Shown here: positions 9,246 to 17,500 of the stretch, in pieces | Layout: every line of letters begins with the position of its first letter | Position numbering within the stretch: the first letter of the stretch is position 1 | Source: Actinomycetota bacterium | Lineage (GTDB): Bacteria; Actinomycetota; Actinomycetes; S36-B12; UBA10799 | NCBI GenBank assembly: GCA_020637055.1 | Contig: JACJWR010000001.1 | Location: 558,001 to 622,000 of the forward strand | Reading direction: 5' to 3' | DNA: 64,000 nucleotides | The notes under the pieces: generated by a model | What the model was told of the DNA's origin: nothing | The model's database searches: none | Seen by the model: the letters and a program-made list of their open reading frames with translations, nothing else | Position numbers and translations under genes: made by a program

Positions 9246-9640
9246 GGTCCGGACCCGGCGTCGGCTTCGACCGTGACCATCGTGGCCTTGATCACTGCGG
9301 TGGCGAGCACGCCGGGGGCGAGCTGCAACTCGTCGGCCGCCTCCCGGCTGAGCAGGGAGACGATCCGATACCTGCCGGCGGCGATCTCCACCTGCGCCAT
9401 GACGCCGTCGCGCACAACCTCGGTGACGATTCCGGTGAGGCGGTTGCGAGCAGAGCCGTGCCGCCGATCGCGGTCGTCGGTGACGAGTCGGCGGGCGAAG
9501 GACGCCACCTCTTCGCCCTCGATCACCTGGACGCCGCCGTCGATCCGACCCTGCAGGCGACCGGCTTCCACCCAACGGCGCACCGTGTCGTCACTCACAC
9601 CGAGAAGTTCGGCAACTTGGGCGATCCGATATTGCGGCAT
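9242..9640 (-). CDS. Helix-turn-helix/TOBE (Mop-like) molybdate-responsive regulator
   Basis: This 132-residue protein has a MerR/excisionase-like helix-turn-helix at about residues 1-45 (YRIAQVAELLGVSDDTVRRWVE) and a Mop/TOBE molybdate-binding domain at about 65-130 (ARNRLTGIVTEVV ... ATAVIKATMVTVE). It heads the mod operon and overlaps modA as ATGA. By analogy with ModE it probably senses molybdate and controls the operon. The fused layout of DNA-binding helix plus a single Mop domain is common in actinobacteria and unlike E. coli ModE. Start chosen at the ATG of MPQYRIAQ. A longer upstream reading runs into the divergent aminotransferase gene. Confidence 0.85.
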   Translation of the reverse strand: MPQYRIAQVAELLGVSDDTVRRWVEAGRLQGRIDGGVQVIEGEEVASFARRLVTDDRDRRHGSARNRLTGIVTEVVRDGVMAQVEIAAGRYRIVSLLSREAADELQLAPGVLATAVIKATMVTVEADAGSGP

Positions 9641-9708
9641 GAATCGCAGAATAGCGCCGCATCTGCGGAGCGTCGCGGTGCGGCCTAGACCTCCTCTAGT
9701 CTTTCGCC

Positions 9709-11067
9709 ATGAGCGATGACACCTACGACTGGGCGGCCGGCTCCAACGCGGAGGCCTACGACCTCGACCGGGCCCATGTCTTCCACTCCTGGAGCGCGCA
9801 GGGTGCGCTGAAACCGCGGGTGTTCGCCTCCGGCGCTGGGAGCAAGGTGTGGGACTTCGACGGCAACGAGTTCCTGGACTTCTCCAGCCAGTTGGTGAAC
9901 ACCAACATCGGACATCAGCACCCGAAGGTGGTGGCGGCGATCCAGGGTCAAGCTGCGGTGCAGGCCACCCTGGCACCCCAGCACGCGTCGCTGGTGCGAG
10001 GCCGGACGGCGAAGACGATCACCGATCTCGCCCCACCAGGGCATTCGAAGGTGTTTTTCACCAACGGCGGTGCCGATGCGGCCGAGAATGCGATCCGGAT
10101 GGCCCGAATCCACACCGGTCGACACAAGGTCCTCAGCTTCTACCGTAGCTACCACGGCAACACCGGGGCGGCGATCAACGCCACCGGCGACCCCCGGCGC
10201 TGGCCCAACGAGTTCGCCTACGGGCACGTGCACTTCTTCGGCCCCTACCTGTACCGGTCGTCCTTCTGGGCCGACACCGAGGAGCAGGAGTGCGAGCGGG
10301 CGTTGGCGCACCTGGAACAGGTGATCCAGTTCGAGGGCCCGGCCACCGTGGCGGCGGTACTGATCGAATCGGTGGTGGGAACCGCGGGTGTGCTCATCCC
10401 GCCGCCCGGCTATCTGGCAGGAGTCCGGGCGCTGTGCGACAAGTACGGCATCGTGTACATCGCCGACGAGGTGATGGCCGGATTCGGGCGCACCGGCGCG
10501 TGGCTGGCGATCGACCACTGGGGCGTCAACCCCGATCTGATCATTTTCGCCAAGGGTTCGAACTCGGGCTACGTGCCGTTGGGCGGGGTAATCATTTCCG
10601 ACGACATCGCGGCCACCTTCGACGAACGGGTGTTCCCCGGCGGGCTCACCTACTCGGGGCACCCGCTGGCCTGCGCGTCTGCGCTGGCCACCATCGCGGC
10701 GATGCGCCAGGAGGGCATCGTCGAGCACGCCGCCCAGATCGGCGAGGAGGTGATCGGCCCGGGTCTGGCGGAACTGGCCGAACGCCACCCGGTGATCGGC
10801 GAGGTTCGGGGCCTCGGGGTGTTCTGGGCCCTCGACCTTGTGACCGATCGTGCCACTCGGGAGCCGCTGGCCCCCTACGGTGGCACGTCCGAGGCGATGG
10901 GGGCGTTGACCGCCGCATGCGTGGCCCGCGGACTGCTGCCGTTCGTTAACTTCAACCGGCTGCACGTGGTGCCGCCATGTGTGGTGACCGAAGCCGAGGC
11001 ACGCAAGGGCCTGGAGATTTTGAACGAGGCCTTCGGCGAGGTGGACCGCTTCTACACCGGCGGCTAG
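9709..11067 (+). CDS. Class III PLP-dependent aminotransferase
   Basis: A 452-residue fold-type I, class III enzyme transferring an omega- or alpha-amino group to an oxoacid. Visible are the N-terminal GSKVWDFDGNEFLDF block, FFTNGGADAAENAIRMAR (cofactor phosphate region), the aspartate of VYIADEVMAGFGRTG, and the pyridoxal-binding lysine in FAKGSNSGYVPLGG (Lys282). The family includes beta-alanine, taurine and GABA transaminases, and nothing here fixes the substrate. It is transcribed divergently from the mod operon, and its stop overlaps by 4 bases the stop of the convergent PIN toxin gene. Confidence 0.9.
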   Translation: MSDDTYDWAAGSNAEAYDLDRAHVFHSWSAQGALKPRVFASGAGSKVWDFDGNEFLDFSSQLVNTNIGHQHPKVVAAIQGQAAVQATLAPQHASLVRGRTAKTITDLAPPGHSKVFFTNGGADAAENAIRMARIHTGRHKVLSFYRSYHGNTGAAINATGDPRRWPNEFAYGHVHFFGPYLYRSSFWADTEEQECERALAHLEQVIQFEGPATVAAVLIESVVGTAGVLIPPPGYLAGVRALCDKYGIVYIADEVMAGFGRTGAWLAIDHWGVNPDLIIFAKGSNSGYVPLGGVIISDDIAATFDERVFPGGLTYSGHPLACASALATIAAMRQEGIVEHAAQIGEEVIGPGLAELAERHPVIGEVRGLGVFWALDLVTDRATREPLAPYGGTSEAMGALTAACVARGLLPFVNFNRLHVVPPCVVTEAEARKGLEILNEAFGEVDRFYTGG

Positions 11068-11507
11068 GTGCGCGGCGCGGCCACTAGCGGTGAGTGCCAC
11101 ACCAGGCCTGGAAAGCGCGCGAAGTCGTGATCGAACGACACGACGGGGCAATTGTGTGCCAGGGCCAACGCCGCCAGGTGGGCGTCGTTGACGAGGTTCC
11201 CGCCCGCGCCGGTGACGGCCAGCAGACGTGCCATCAACGCTGCGTGGTCGGGTCCGGGGTGGATCACCAACGCCGACGGTTGGGAGAGCCACGCATCGAC
11301 GCGGGCGAAGGCCTGGCCCGTGCTCAGCGGTCGGGGGAACAACCCATCGCGCGTCGTCAGCCGTACGAAGGCGAGCAGGGCAACCCAGTCGAAGTGGACC
11401 AGCCCGCTGCCGGACAGCGCCTGGTCGAGCCAAGTGCGAGCTCGCTCATTGTGGGGGGCGTCGGTGTTGACGGCGTAGATCAACACGTTGGCGTCGACGA
11501 GCGCCAC
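11064..11507 (-). CDS. vapC: VapC-type PIN-domain ribonuclease toxin
   Basis: The predicted 147-residue PIN nuclease has its acidic residues in VDANVLIYAVNT (N-terminal Asp), LVNDAHLAALAL (central Asp) and VVSFDHDFARF (C-terminal Asps). These bind the metal for tRNA/rRNA cleavage in the family. The GTG start sits 1 base after the stop of the antitoxin gene, with a ribosome-binding site inside the antitoxin's last codons. The gene ends within the stop of the convergent aminotransferase. Pairing with the ribbon-helix-helix-like gene upstream supports a VapBC system. Confidence 0.85.
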   Translation of the reverse strand: MALVDANVLIYAVNTDAPHNERARTWLDQALSGSGLVHFDWVALLAFVRLTTRDGLFPRPLSTGQAFARVDAWLSQPSALVIHPGPDHAALMARLLAVTGAGGNLVNDAHLAALALAHNCPVVSFDHDFARFPGLVWHSPLVAAPRT

Positions 11508-11508
11508 C

Positions 11509-11754
11509 TCAACCTCCGCTGCGCATCCGCCGCAGCAACTCGTCGTCCTCGATATCGCCGGCGAGGGTGACCGCGCGGTCGAGATTCACCGAACTCTTGC
11601 CGAGTGACGCCGTCTCGGTGTGGAAGTGCCGCGCCGGGGTGCAACTCTGGCGGATCAAACTGTTCAGTGCGACCTTGAACGACTCTCCCCGCTCGCGCAT
11701 CCGTCGGCGCACGAGGGCCTCGGTATCTGGGTCAAGCGTGACGGTCGTCCGCAT
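11509..11754 (-). CDS. vapB: VapB-type antitoxin
   Basis: An 81-residue protein with an N-terminal ribbon-helix-helix-like segment (MRTTVTLDPDTEALVRRRM) and an acidic C-terminal tail (LAGDIEDDELLRRMRSGG) of the kind that wraps its toxin. It is directly upstream of, and one base apart from, the PIN toxin gene. By family knowledge the pair represses its own promoter. The gap upstream holds a relic gene rather than a recognisable operator. Confidence 0.82.
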   Translation of the reverse strand: MRTTVTLDPDTEALVRRRMRERGESFKVALNSLIRQSCTPARHFHTETASLGKSSVNLDRAVTLAGDIEDDELLRRMRSGG

Positions 11755-11810
11755 GCTGACATCATAGCATCAGCAGCCTTGATGCCTTGATGCCTAGACA
11801 TTGCACGGCC

Positions 11811-11937
11811 GTCGACGGTGTCAACACCACCGACTCCCGCGTCCAACTGGCGTGGGACCTCGGGCTTTCGCCGAGCATTCGGGAGTATCTGCGCGATCGA
11901 GCACTAGCGGCGGCACCAAGCGGCTCCGCAAGGTGAC
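11811..11937 (+). pseudogene. Relic of an ArfB/ICT1-type peptidyl-tRNA hydrolase (ribosome rescue) gene
   Basis: The plus strand encodes, in one frame, VNTTDSRVQLAWDLGLSPS followed by IREYLRDRALAAAPSGSAR and a TGA. This matches the region just after the GGQ motif of actinobacterial ArfB-like release-factor homologues, where VNTTDSRV.L.WD is the norm. The GGQ itself is gone (VDG stands in its place), the N-terminus is missing and the rest is lost, so it cannot be functional. It occupies most of the space between vapB and the convergent purA stop. Confidence 0.55.
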
Positions 11938-11952
11938 GCGCGACGACCTGAC

Positions 11953-13239
11953 TTAGTCGATCAGACTGCGGATCGCGATGGTCGCGTCCCGATCCTGCCC
12001 GACCCCGATCGCCGAGATGCGGCAGCCCGAGACGTCCTGCAGGAACTCCACGTAGGTGCGGGCGTTCGCGGGCAGATCGTCGAACTCCCGGGCGGCGGTG
12101 ATGTCCTCCTGCCAGCCCGGCAGCACCTCGTAGATGGGCTTCGCGTGGTGGAAGTCTGTTTGGCTCGAGGGCAACTCGTCGACCCGTTGGCCGTCGATCT
12201 CATAGGCCACGCACACGGGGATCTCCTCGAAGGCGCTCAACACGTCGAGTTTCGTGAGGAAGAAGTCGGTGAGCCCGTTCACCCGAGCCGCGTAGCGGGC
12301 GATCAGCGCGTCGAACCAGCCGCAGCGCCGATCCCGGCCGGTCGTCACGCCGACCTCGCCGCCCACCGAGCGCAGCGTCTCGCCGTCGGCGTCGAACAGT
12401 TCGGTCGGGAACGGCCCGGAACCCACCCGAGTGGTGTACGCCTTCAGGATCCCGATCGACCTCGTGATCCGGGTCGGTCCGATTCCCGATCCAGCGCAAG
12501 CCCCGCCCGCGGTCGGATTCGAGGAGGTGACGAAGGGGTAGGTGCCGTGGTCGATGTCCAGCAGGGTGCCCTGCGAGCCCTCCAGCAGCACCAGTTCGTC
12601 GCGGTCGAGCGCCTGGTTCAGTTCCAGCACAGTGTCGGTCACGAAGGGTCGCAGCGGTTCGGCGAACGCGAGCAGTTCGTCAAGCACTCGGGCGGGATCC
12701 TGTGCCCGGCGGTTGAACACCTTGACCAGGAGTTGATTGCGGGTATCCAGCGCCGCTTCGATCTTCGCCTGCAGGATGCCTGGATCGAAGAGGTCCTGCA
12801 CCCGCAGACCGATCCGGCCGACCTTGTCCATGTAGGCCGGTCCGATACCCCGTCCGGTGGTACCGATCTTCGACTTTCCCAGGAATCGTTCGCTGACCTT
12901 GTCCACCTCGATGTGGTAGGAGGCGATCAGGTGGGCATTCGTGGAGATCCGCAGTTTCGAGGTGTCGATGCCACGATCGGCCAGGCCGTTCAGTTCACGC
13001 ATCAGCACCACCGGGTCGATCACCACCCCGTTGGCGATGACTGGAACGGTGTCCGGGCTGAGGATTCCGCTGGGGAGCAGATGGAGGGCGTACTTCTCGT
13101 CGCCGATCACCACCGTGTGTCCGGCGTTGTTGCCGCCCTGGTAACGAACGACGTAGTCCACCCGGCCACCGAGTAGATCGGTGGCCTTGCCCTTGCCCTC
13201 GTCACCCCACTGGGCTCCGACGAGCACTACTGCAGGCAT
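11953..13239 (-). CDS. purA: Adenylosuccinate synthetase
   Basis: GTP-dependent enzyme that joins IMP and aspartate on the way to AMP. Its 428 residues match the bacterial norm. The glycine-rich GTP loop GAQWGDEGKGKATDLL is at the N-terminus, followed by GGNNAGHTVV with the catalytic His, and GTTGRGIGPAYMDK. The start is the ATG of MPAVVLVG with an AAAGGAC ribosome-binding site. An extended reading 10 codons upstream covers that site and is less likely. It stands alone, about 5.3 kb beyond the purDBC operon on the same strand. Confidence 0.96.
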   Translation of the reverse strand: MPAVVLVGAQWGDEGKGKATDLLGGRVDYVVRYQGGNNAGHTVVIGDEKYALHLLPSGILSPDTVPVIANGVVIDPVVLMRELNGLADRGIDTSKLRISTNAHLIASYHIEVDKVSERFLGKSKIGTTGRGIGPAYMDKVGRIGLRVQDLFDPGILQAKIEAALDTRNQLLVKVFNRRAQDPARVLDELLAFAEPLRPFVTDTVLELNQALDRDELVLLEGSQGTLLDIDHGTYPFVTSSNPTAGGACAGSGIGPTRITRSIGILKAYTTRVGSGPFPTELFDADGETLRSVGGEVGVTTGRDRRCGWFDALIARYAARVNGLTDFFLTKLDVLSAFEEIPVCVAYEIDGQRVDELPSSQTDFHHAKPIYEVLPGWQEDITAAREFDDLPANARTYVEFLQDVSGCRISAIGVGQDRDATIAIRSLID

Positions 13240-13280
13240 TGTTCTTCGTCCTTTCGTTGTGAGCAGCAACGCCCAACAGG

Positions 13281-14351
13281 CTACGGGTTGCGGGCGTCGG
13301 CGCCCAGGATGGTGCCCAATTCCCGCCCCGAGAGCCAGGCCGCCTCGATCCTGGGCCGGTCATCGAAGGCGTCGGAGGCGATGCCCAGCGAAGCCGTCGC
13401 GTCCACCAGGCAGCAGTCCGAACTCGGCCGAACGACCGGTCGCGCCTGTCGCCATCGTTTCACCTCGACGTCGATCGGGGCGGGCACCTTGAGGATGCGG
13501 CGCAGGCCGGCGACCAGCTCCGGAGCGGCCGCCTGCGGTGCATCGACGAATCGTGCGGCGAACGCCGGCGTGCTCTGCGCCACCAGGATGGCGGCCCGGT
13601 CGCCGCGCCGGGCACCGTCGTCGGCGACGAAACCCACCACCGGATCGCCGTTGACGAAACACGCGTCGAAGTTGTCCCACTCCCGGCGGGACCACTGCGC
13701 GACGACGGTGAGGATCGGTTGGTAGCGGTAGTGCAGGGCGCGGGCCAACAGACTCGAGCCGGCGGCGTCGACCGCAGCGTTCGACGGTGGATCGGTGAGG
13801 AGTCGGACCGCCTGGGTCGGTGGCATGCACAGGCCGACCGCAGCGGCCCTCCAGCGCACCCGGCCGCCGCTGTCGGCCAAGCGCCAACCGGCCGCCTCCC
13901 GGTGAACTTCGGTGACGGCGATCGGATGATGAATCGTCACCGAAGCGGGCAGTTGCCGGCTCAGATCCTCCACCAGGCCGCGCAGACCGCCGGCCGCTGC
14001 CGTCCACCGCAGCGGTCCGGCCCGGGTGTCGGTGATTCCGTCCGGGTCGGCGACGGCGAAGGTGTCGGTCCACGGTCGTGCGAGTCCGAGGGCGTCCCAG
14101 CGGTCGACGACGGCGCGGAAGGCCGGATCCGATGCCGTGAAGTAGGCCGCTCCGAGATCGACCACGTGTCCGGCCCAGGGGCCGGAGCGCAAGGTGCGCG
14201 CGGCCATGCGGCCGCCCAGCCGAAGCCCGCGGTCGATCACCTGCACCCGACGGTCGGGGCGGTCTTCGACGAGGGCCGCGGCGGCGGCCATCCCGGAGAT
14301 GCCGCCGCCGACGACTATCGCGGCCGCGGAGAGTTCCGCGGCCGACGTCAC
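13281..14351 (-). CDS. FAD/NAD(P)-dependent amine-oxidase-like (renalase-like) oxidoreductase
   Basis: The 356-residue flavoprotein has an N-terminal Rossmann dinucleotide motif, VVGGGISGMAAAAAL, then LGGRMAARTLRSGPWAGHVVDLGAAYFT, a pattern seen in bacterial renalase-like and amine-oxidase-like proteins, and a C-terminal FAD-contact segment (ASLGIASDAFDD). The substrate is unknown. The GTG start overlaps the stop of the fructose-bisphosphate aldolase gene as GTGA, so the two are translationally coupled. The link in metabolism is not obvious. Confidence 0.7.
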   Translation of the reverse strand: MTSAAELSAAAIVVGGGISGMAAAAALVEDRPDRRVQVIDRGLRLGGRMAARTLRSGPWAGHVVDLGAAYFTASDPAFRAVVDRWDALGLARPWTDTFAVADPDGITDTRAGPLRWTAAAGGLRGLVEDLSRQLPASVTIHHPIAVTEVHREAAGWRLADSGGRVRWRAAAVGLCMPPTQAVRLLTDPPSNAAVDAAGSSLLARALHYRYQPILTVVAQWSRREWDNFDACFVNGDPVVGFVADDGARRGDRAAILVAQSTPAFAARFVDAPQAAAPELVAGLRRILKVPAPIDVEVKRWRQARPVVRPSSDCCLVDATASLGIASDAFDDRPRIEAAWLSGRELGTILGADARNP

Positions 14352-15370
14352 GACATCTTGGTGCCGGCGCTGCGCAGGTCGGTGCAAGCTTCGACGACCC
14401 GTGCCGCCATGCCGTCCTCCGCCATCCGGCCCCAGGCGCGCGGGTCGTACTTCTTCTTGTTGCCCACGTCGCCGTCGACCTTGAGCACCCCGTCGTAGTT
14501 GCTGAACATCCAGCCGGCCACGGGTCGGGTGTAGGCGTATTGGGTGTCGGTGTCGACGTTCATCTTCACCACGCCGTAGTCGAGGGCTTCCCGGATCTCG
14601 CTCAGCAGGGATCCGGAGCCGCCGTGGAAGACCAGGTCGAACGGCTTCTCCACGCCGTACTTCTCACCGACGGCGTCCTGGATGTCCTTGAGGATGCTGG
14701 GGGTGAGCACCACGTTGCCCGGCTTGTAGACCCCGTGCACGTTGCCGAAGGTGGCGGCCACCATGTAGCGCCCGCGTTCGCCCAGGCCGAGCTTCGCCGC
14801 GGTGGCGAGGCCGTCTTCCGGCGTCGAGAACAGTTTGGCGTCGTGCTTGGCCTCGATGCCGTCCTCCTCGCCGCCGACCACGCCAATCTCAAGTTCCATG
14901 ATGATGTTCGCCTTGGCGCACTTCTCCAGCATCTCCTCGGCGATGTCGAGGTTCTCCTCGAGCGGGATCGCCGAGCCGTCCCACATGTGGGACTGGAACA
15001 GCGGCTGTTCGCCGCGCGCCACCCGCTCGATAGAGAGATCCACCAACGGGCGCATGTAGCCGTCGAGCTTCTGCAGCGGGCAGTGGTCGGTGTGGAGTGC
15101 AATGTTGATCGAGTACTTCTCGGCCACGACGTGGGCGAATTCGGCCATCGCCACGGCGCCGGTCACCATGTCCTTGACCCGTTGGCCGGAGGCAAACTCT
15201 GCGCCACCCCAGGAGAACTGGATGATCCCGTCGCTCTCGGCGTCGGCGAATCCCTGCAGTGCGGCGTTCAGCGAAGAGGACGAGGTCACGTTGATCGCCG
15301 GGTAGGCGAACCGGCCGGCCTTGGCCCGGTCGAGCATCTCGGCGTATACCTCTGGGGTTGCGATGGGCAT
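14348..15370 (-). CDS. fbaA: Class II fructose-bisphosphate aldolase
   Basis: Zinc enzyme of glycolysis and gluconeogenesis interconverting fructose-1,6-bisphosphate with dihydroxyacetone-P and glyceraldehyde-3-P. The 340 residues contain the metal-ligand block NIALHTDHCPLQKLDGYM, the SHMWDGSAIPLEEN block, EIGVVGGEEDG, and the phosphate-binding DLVFHGGSGS and VKMNVDTDTQYAY. The ATG has an AAAGGTCC ribosome-binding site. It overlaps the next gene, an FAD oxidoreductase, as GTGA. Confidence 0.95.
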   Translation of the reverse strand: MPIATPEVYAEMLDRAKAGRFAYPAINVTSSSSLNAALQGFADAESDGIIQFSWGGAEFASGQRVKDMVTGAVAMAEFAHVVAEKYSINIALHTDHCPLQKLDGYMRPLVDLSIERVARGEQPLFQSHMWDGSAIPLEENLDIAEEMLEKCAKANIIMELEIGVVGGEEDGIEAKHDAKLFSTPEDGLATAAKLGLGERGRYMVAATFGNVHGVYKPGNVVLTPSILKDIQDAVGEKYGVEKPFDLVFHGGSGSLLSEIREALDYGVVKMNVDTDTQYAYTRPVAGWMFSNYDGVLKVDGDVGNKKKYDPRAWGRMAEDGMAARVVEACTDLRSAGTKMS

Positions 15371-15432
15371 GGTGGACCTTTCGGTGTCGGTTGGATCGAT
15401 GCGGCTCGGGTTCAGTCTGTCAGTTTCGTCGT

Positions 15433-15471
15433 CCGGTGGCACGCAGGCGCCGATTTTCTGCCGTCCACCGG
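15433..15471. repeat. Inverted repeat upstream of the aldolase gene
   Basis: CCGGTGG (15433-15439) and CCACCGG (15465-15471) form a 7-bp stem around a 25-nt loop, between the stop of the upstream minus-strand flavoenzyme gene and the aldolase start. It has no T-run. It may be a weak terminator for the upstream gene or an operator. Confidence 0.3.
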
Positions 15472-15482
15472 CACGGTGCTCG

Positions 15483-16838
15483 TCAGAGCTTGCCGGACAC
15501 CGACCTCGCGGCCACCTGTACCGGATCCCAGACCGGTGAAGAAGGTGGAGCGTAGGCAAGGTCGGCCCCGGTGAGATCGGCCGCCGTCTGATGGGTCCAG
15601 ATCGCCATCGCAAGGGTGTCGATGCGCTTGGCGGCACCCACCTGGTTTCCCACGATCTGGCCGCCGAGCAGTCGGCCGGTGCCGACTTCGGCGATCACCT
15701 TGGTGCGCATCGCGCCGGCATCCGGCATGTAGCCCGCGATCACCGATGTCCGCACGGTGGCGGAGACGACGTCGAATCCCGCCTCGATCGCCTGATCGGT
15801 CGATAGCCCGGTGCGGCCGATATGAGTGCTGCCCACCTTGGTGATCGCGGTGCCGATGATGCCGGGGAAGGTCGCGTACACCCCGCCGATGTTGAGGCCG
15901 ACCACCCGCCCCTGCTTGTTCGCATGGGTGCCCAAAGGCATGTGGACGGTGCGCCGCAGCAGGCGGTGGTATGTCTGCACACAGTCCCCGGCCGCCCAGA
16001 TGTTCGCCTGCCCGAGAACCCGCTGGCGCCGATCCGTGAGCAGACCGCCGGAGTCACCCACCGGCAGATCGGCGGCCCGTGCGAAGCCGGTGTTGGGGCG
16101 CACTCCGAGCGCGAGCACCACCAGATCGGCGGCGAACGACTCGGCGTCGGTGCGGACCGCGCGGGCCAGCCCGGCGCTGTCGGTCTCGATCGCCTCCACC
16201 CGCTGACCCAGAGCCAGGTCGATTCCCTCGGCGATCATGCGATCCCGGATCGCCTCACCCATATCGTCGTCCAGCGATGCCATGGGGTAGGACGCCTGCT
16301 CCACGATGGTCACCGGGACGTCGTGGTCGTTGAAGGCTTCGGCCATCTCGATTCCGATGAATCCCGCGCCCACGATCACCACCCGCTCCGGCGTCGCGTC
16401 GGCGGCCGCCAAGGCCTCCACCAGGGCCTTGGTGCCGGGGATGGTGTGGACCTGGTGCACGTTCGCCGCGTCGGCCCCAGGTATCGGCGGCCGGATCGGT
16501 GCGGCGCCGGTGGCGATCACCAACTGGTCGTATTCCATGATCGATTCGGTTCCGGACTCGGACACCGTGACCGTGTTGGCTGCCGCGTCAAGGCCGATCA
16601 CCTCGTTGTCGAGTCGCACGTCGATGCCGTTGGCGCGGTGCTGTTCGGGTGAGCGCGCGATGAGCATCTGCTCCTCGGGGATCTGTCCGGCCACCCAATA
16701 CGGCAGGCCGCACGCGGCGTAGGACGTGTAACGGCTGCGCTCCAGCATCACCACGTCCCACTCCGGCTGCCGACGCTTGATCCCCGACGCCGCCGAAGCG
16801 CCTGCCGCGTCGCCACCGATCACTACGATTCGAGTCAT
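15483..16838 (-). CDS. CoA-disulfide-reductase-like FAD/NAD(P)H pyridine nucleotide-disulfide oxidoreductase
   Basis: The 451-residue protein belongs to the single-cysteine branch of the disulfide reductase family (CoA-disulfide reductase, NADH oxidase, NADH peroxidase). It has the N-terminal FAD loop IVVIGGDAAGASAASGI, the active-site cysteine in SYAACGLPYW (about residue 42), a second NAD loop VVIVGAGFIGIEMAEAF, and the C-terminal FAD motif WAAGDCVQ. Whether it reduces CoA disulfide, oxygen or a persulfide cannot be told. The start is the ATG of MTRIVVIGG. It is divergent from the DedA gene. Confidence 0.82.
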   Translation of the reverse strand: MTRIVVIGGDAAGASAASGIKRRQPEWDVVMLERSRYTSYAACGLPYWVAGQIPEEQMLIARSPEQHRANGIDVRLDNEVIGLDAAANTVTVSESGTESIMEYDQLVIATGAAPIRPPIPGADAANVHQVHTIPGTKALVEALAAADATPERVVIVGAGFIGIEMAEAFNDHDVPVTIVEQASYPMASLDDDMGEAIRDRMIAEGIDLALGQRVEAIETDSAGLARAVRTDAESFAADLVVLALGVRPNTGFARAADLPVGDSGGLLTDRRQRVLGQANIWAAGDCVQTYHRLLRRTVHMPLGTHANKQGRVVGLNIGGVYATFPGIIGTAITKVGSTHIGRTGLSTDQAIEAGFDVVSATVRTSVIAGYMPDAGAMRTKVIAEVGTGRLLGGQIVGNQVGAAKRIDTLAMAIWTHQTAADLTGADLAYAPPSSPVWDPVQVAARSVSGKL

Positions 16839-16897
16839 GGGTACATCCTGGCGTGTTCGGGGCGGTGGTCGCGCGTGAACCACCCCTGGGTGCCCTG

Positions 16898-17500
16898 ATG
16901 GAGGCATGGCTGCCGGAACTGTCGGCGTTCGCCCTCTACCTGGTGGTCTGGACGATCGTCTTCGCCGAGACCGGGCTGCTGGTCGGCTTCCTGCTTCCCG
17001 GCGACTCGCTGCTCTTCGCCGCCGGGCTGCTCTGTGCCCAGCCCGGCGGAGCCGATGTCGTGGTGATGGCCGCCGGTGTCTTCGTGGCGGCGGTCGCCGG
17101 CGACCAGACCGGCTACACCCTCGGTCTGCGATTCGGCCGGCCGTACACAGATCGTCGAGGCCCCCGAGTGCGTGATGGGGTCGCCAAAGCGGAGGAGTTC
17201 TACCGACGATTCGGGGCGATCTCGGTGGTGGCCGCCCGATTCATCCCGTGGGTCCGTACCTTCACCCCGTTCGCTGCGGGCATCGCCACGATGCCGCGCG
17301 GGCGCTTCCTGGCCGCCAACCTGGTAGGAGCGGGTTGCTGGGGGATCGGCCTGGTGGCGCTGGGATATTTCGCCTATCAGGTGCCGTGGCTACGCGACGC
17401 CGCCCTGGTGGTCGCGCTGAGTGTCGTCGTCGGCAGCGTCGTCGTCGGGCTGGTCGGGGTGGTGCTGCAGCGTCGCCGTCGGGGTTCCGAAGTCGACTAG
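16898..17500 (+). CDS. DedA/SNARE-associated family membrane protein (copy 1)
   Basis: A 200-residue DedA-family membrane protein with the characteristic LPGDSLLFAAGLL re-entrant segment, an FAETGLLVGF segment before it, and the arginine pair in FYRRFGAISVVAARFIPWVRTFTP. DedA proteins act in recycling of undecaprenyl phosphate and other lipids and depend on the proton motive force. The start is taken at the ATG of MEAWLPEL; an earlier in-frame ATG is possible. The last 111 bases overlap, on the opposite strand, the end of mnhG of the Mrp operon. A paralogue lies at the other side of that operon. Confidence 0.82.
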   Translation: MEAWLPELSAFALYLVVWTIVFAETGLLVGFLLPGDSLLFAAGLLCAQPGGADVVVMAAGVFVAAVAGDQTGYTLGLRFGRPYTDRRGPRVRDGVAKAEEFYRRFGAISVVAARFIPWVRTFTPFAAGIATMPRGRFLAANLVGAGCWGIGLVALGYFAYQVPWLRDAALVVALSVVVGSVVVGLVGVVLQRRRRGSEVD

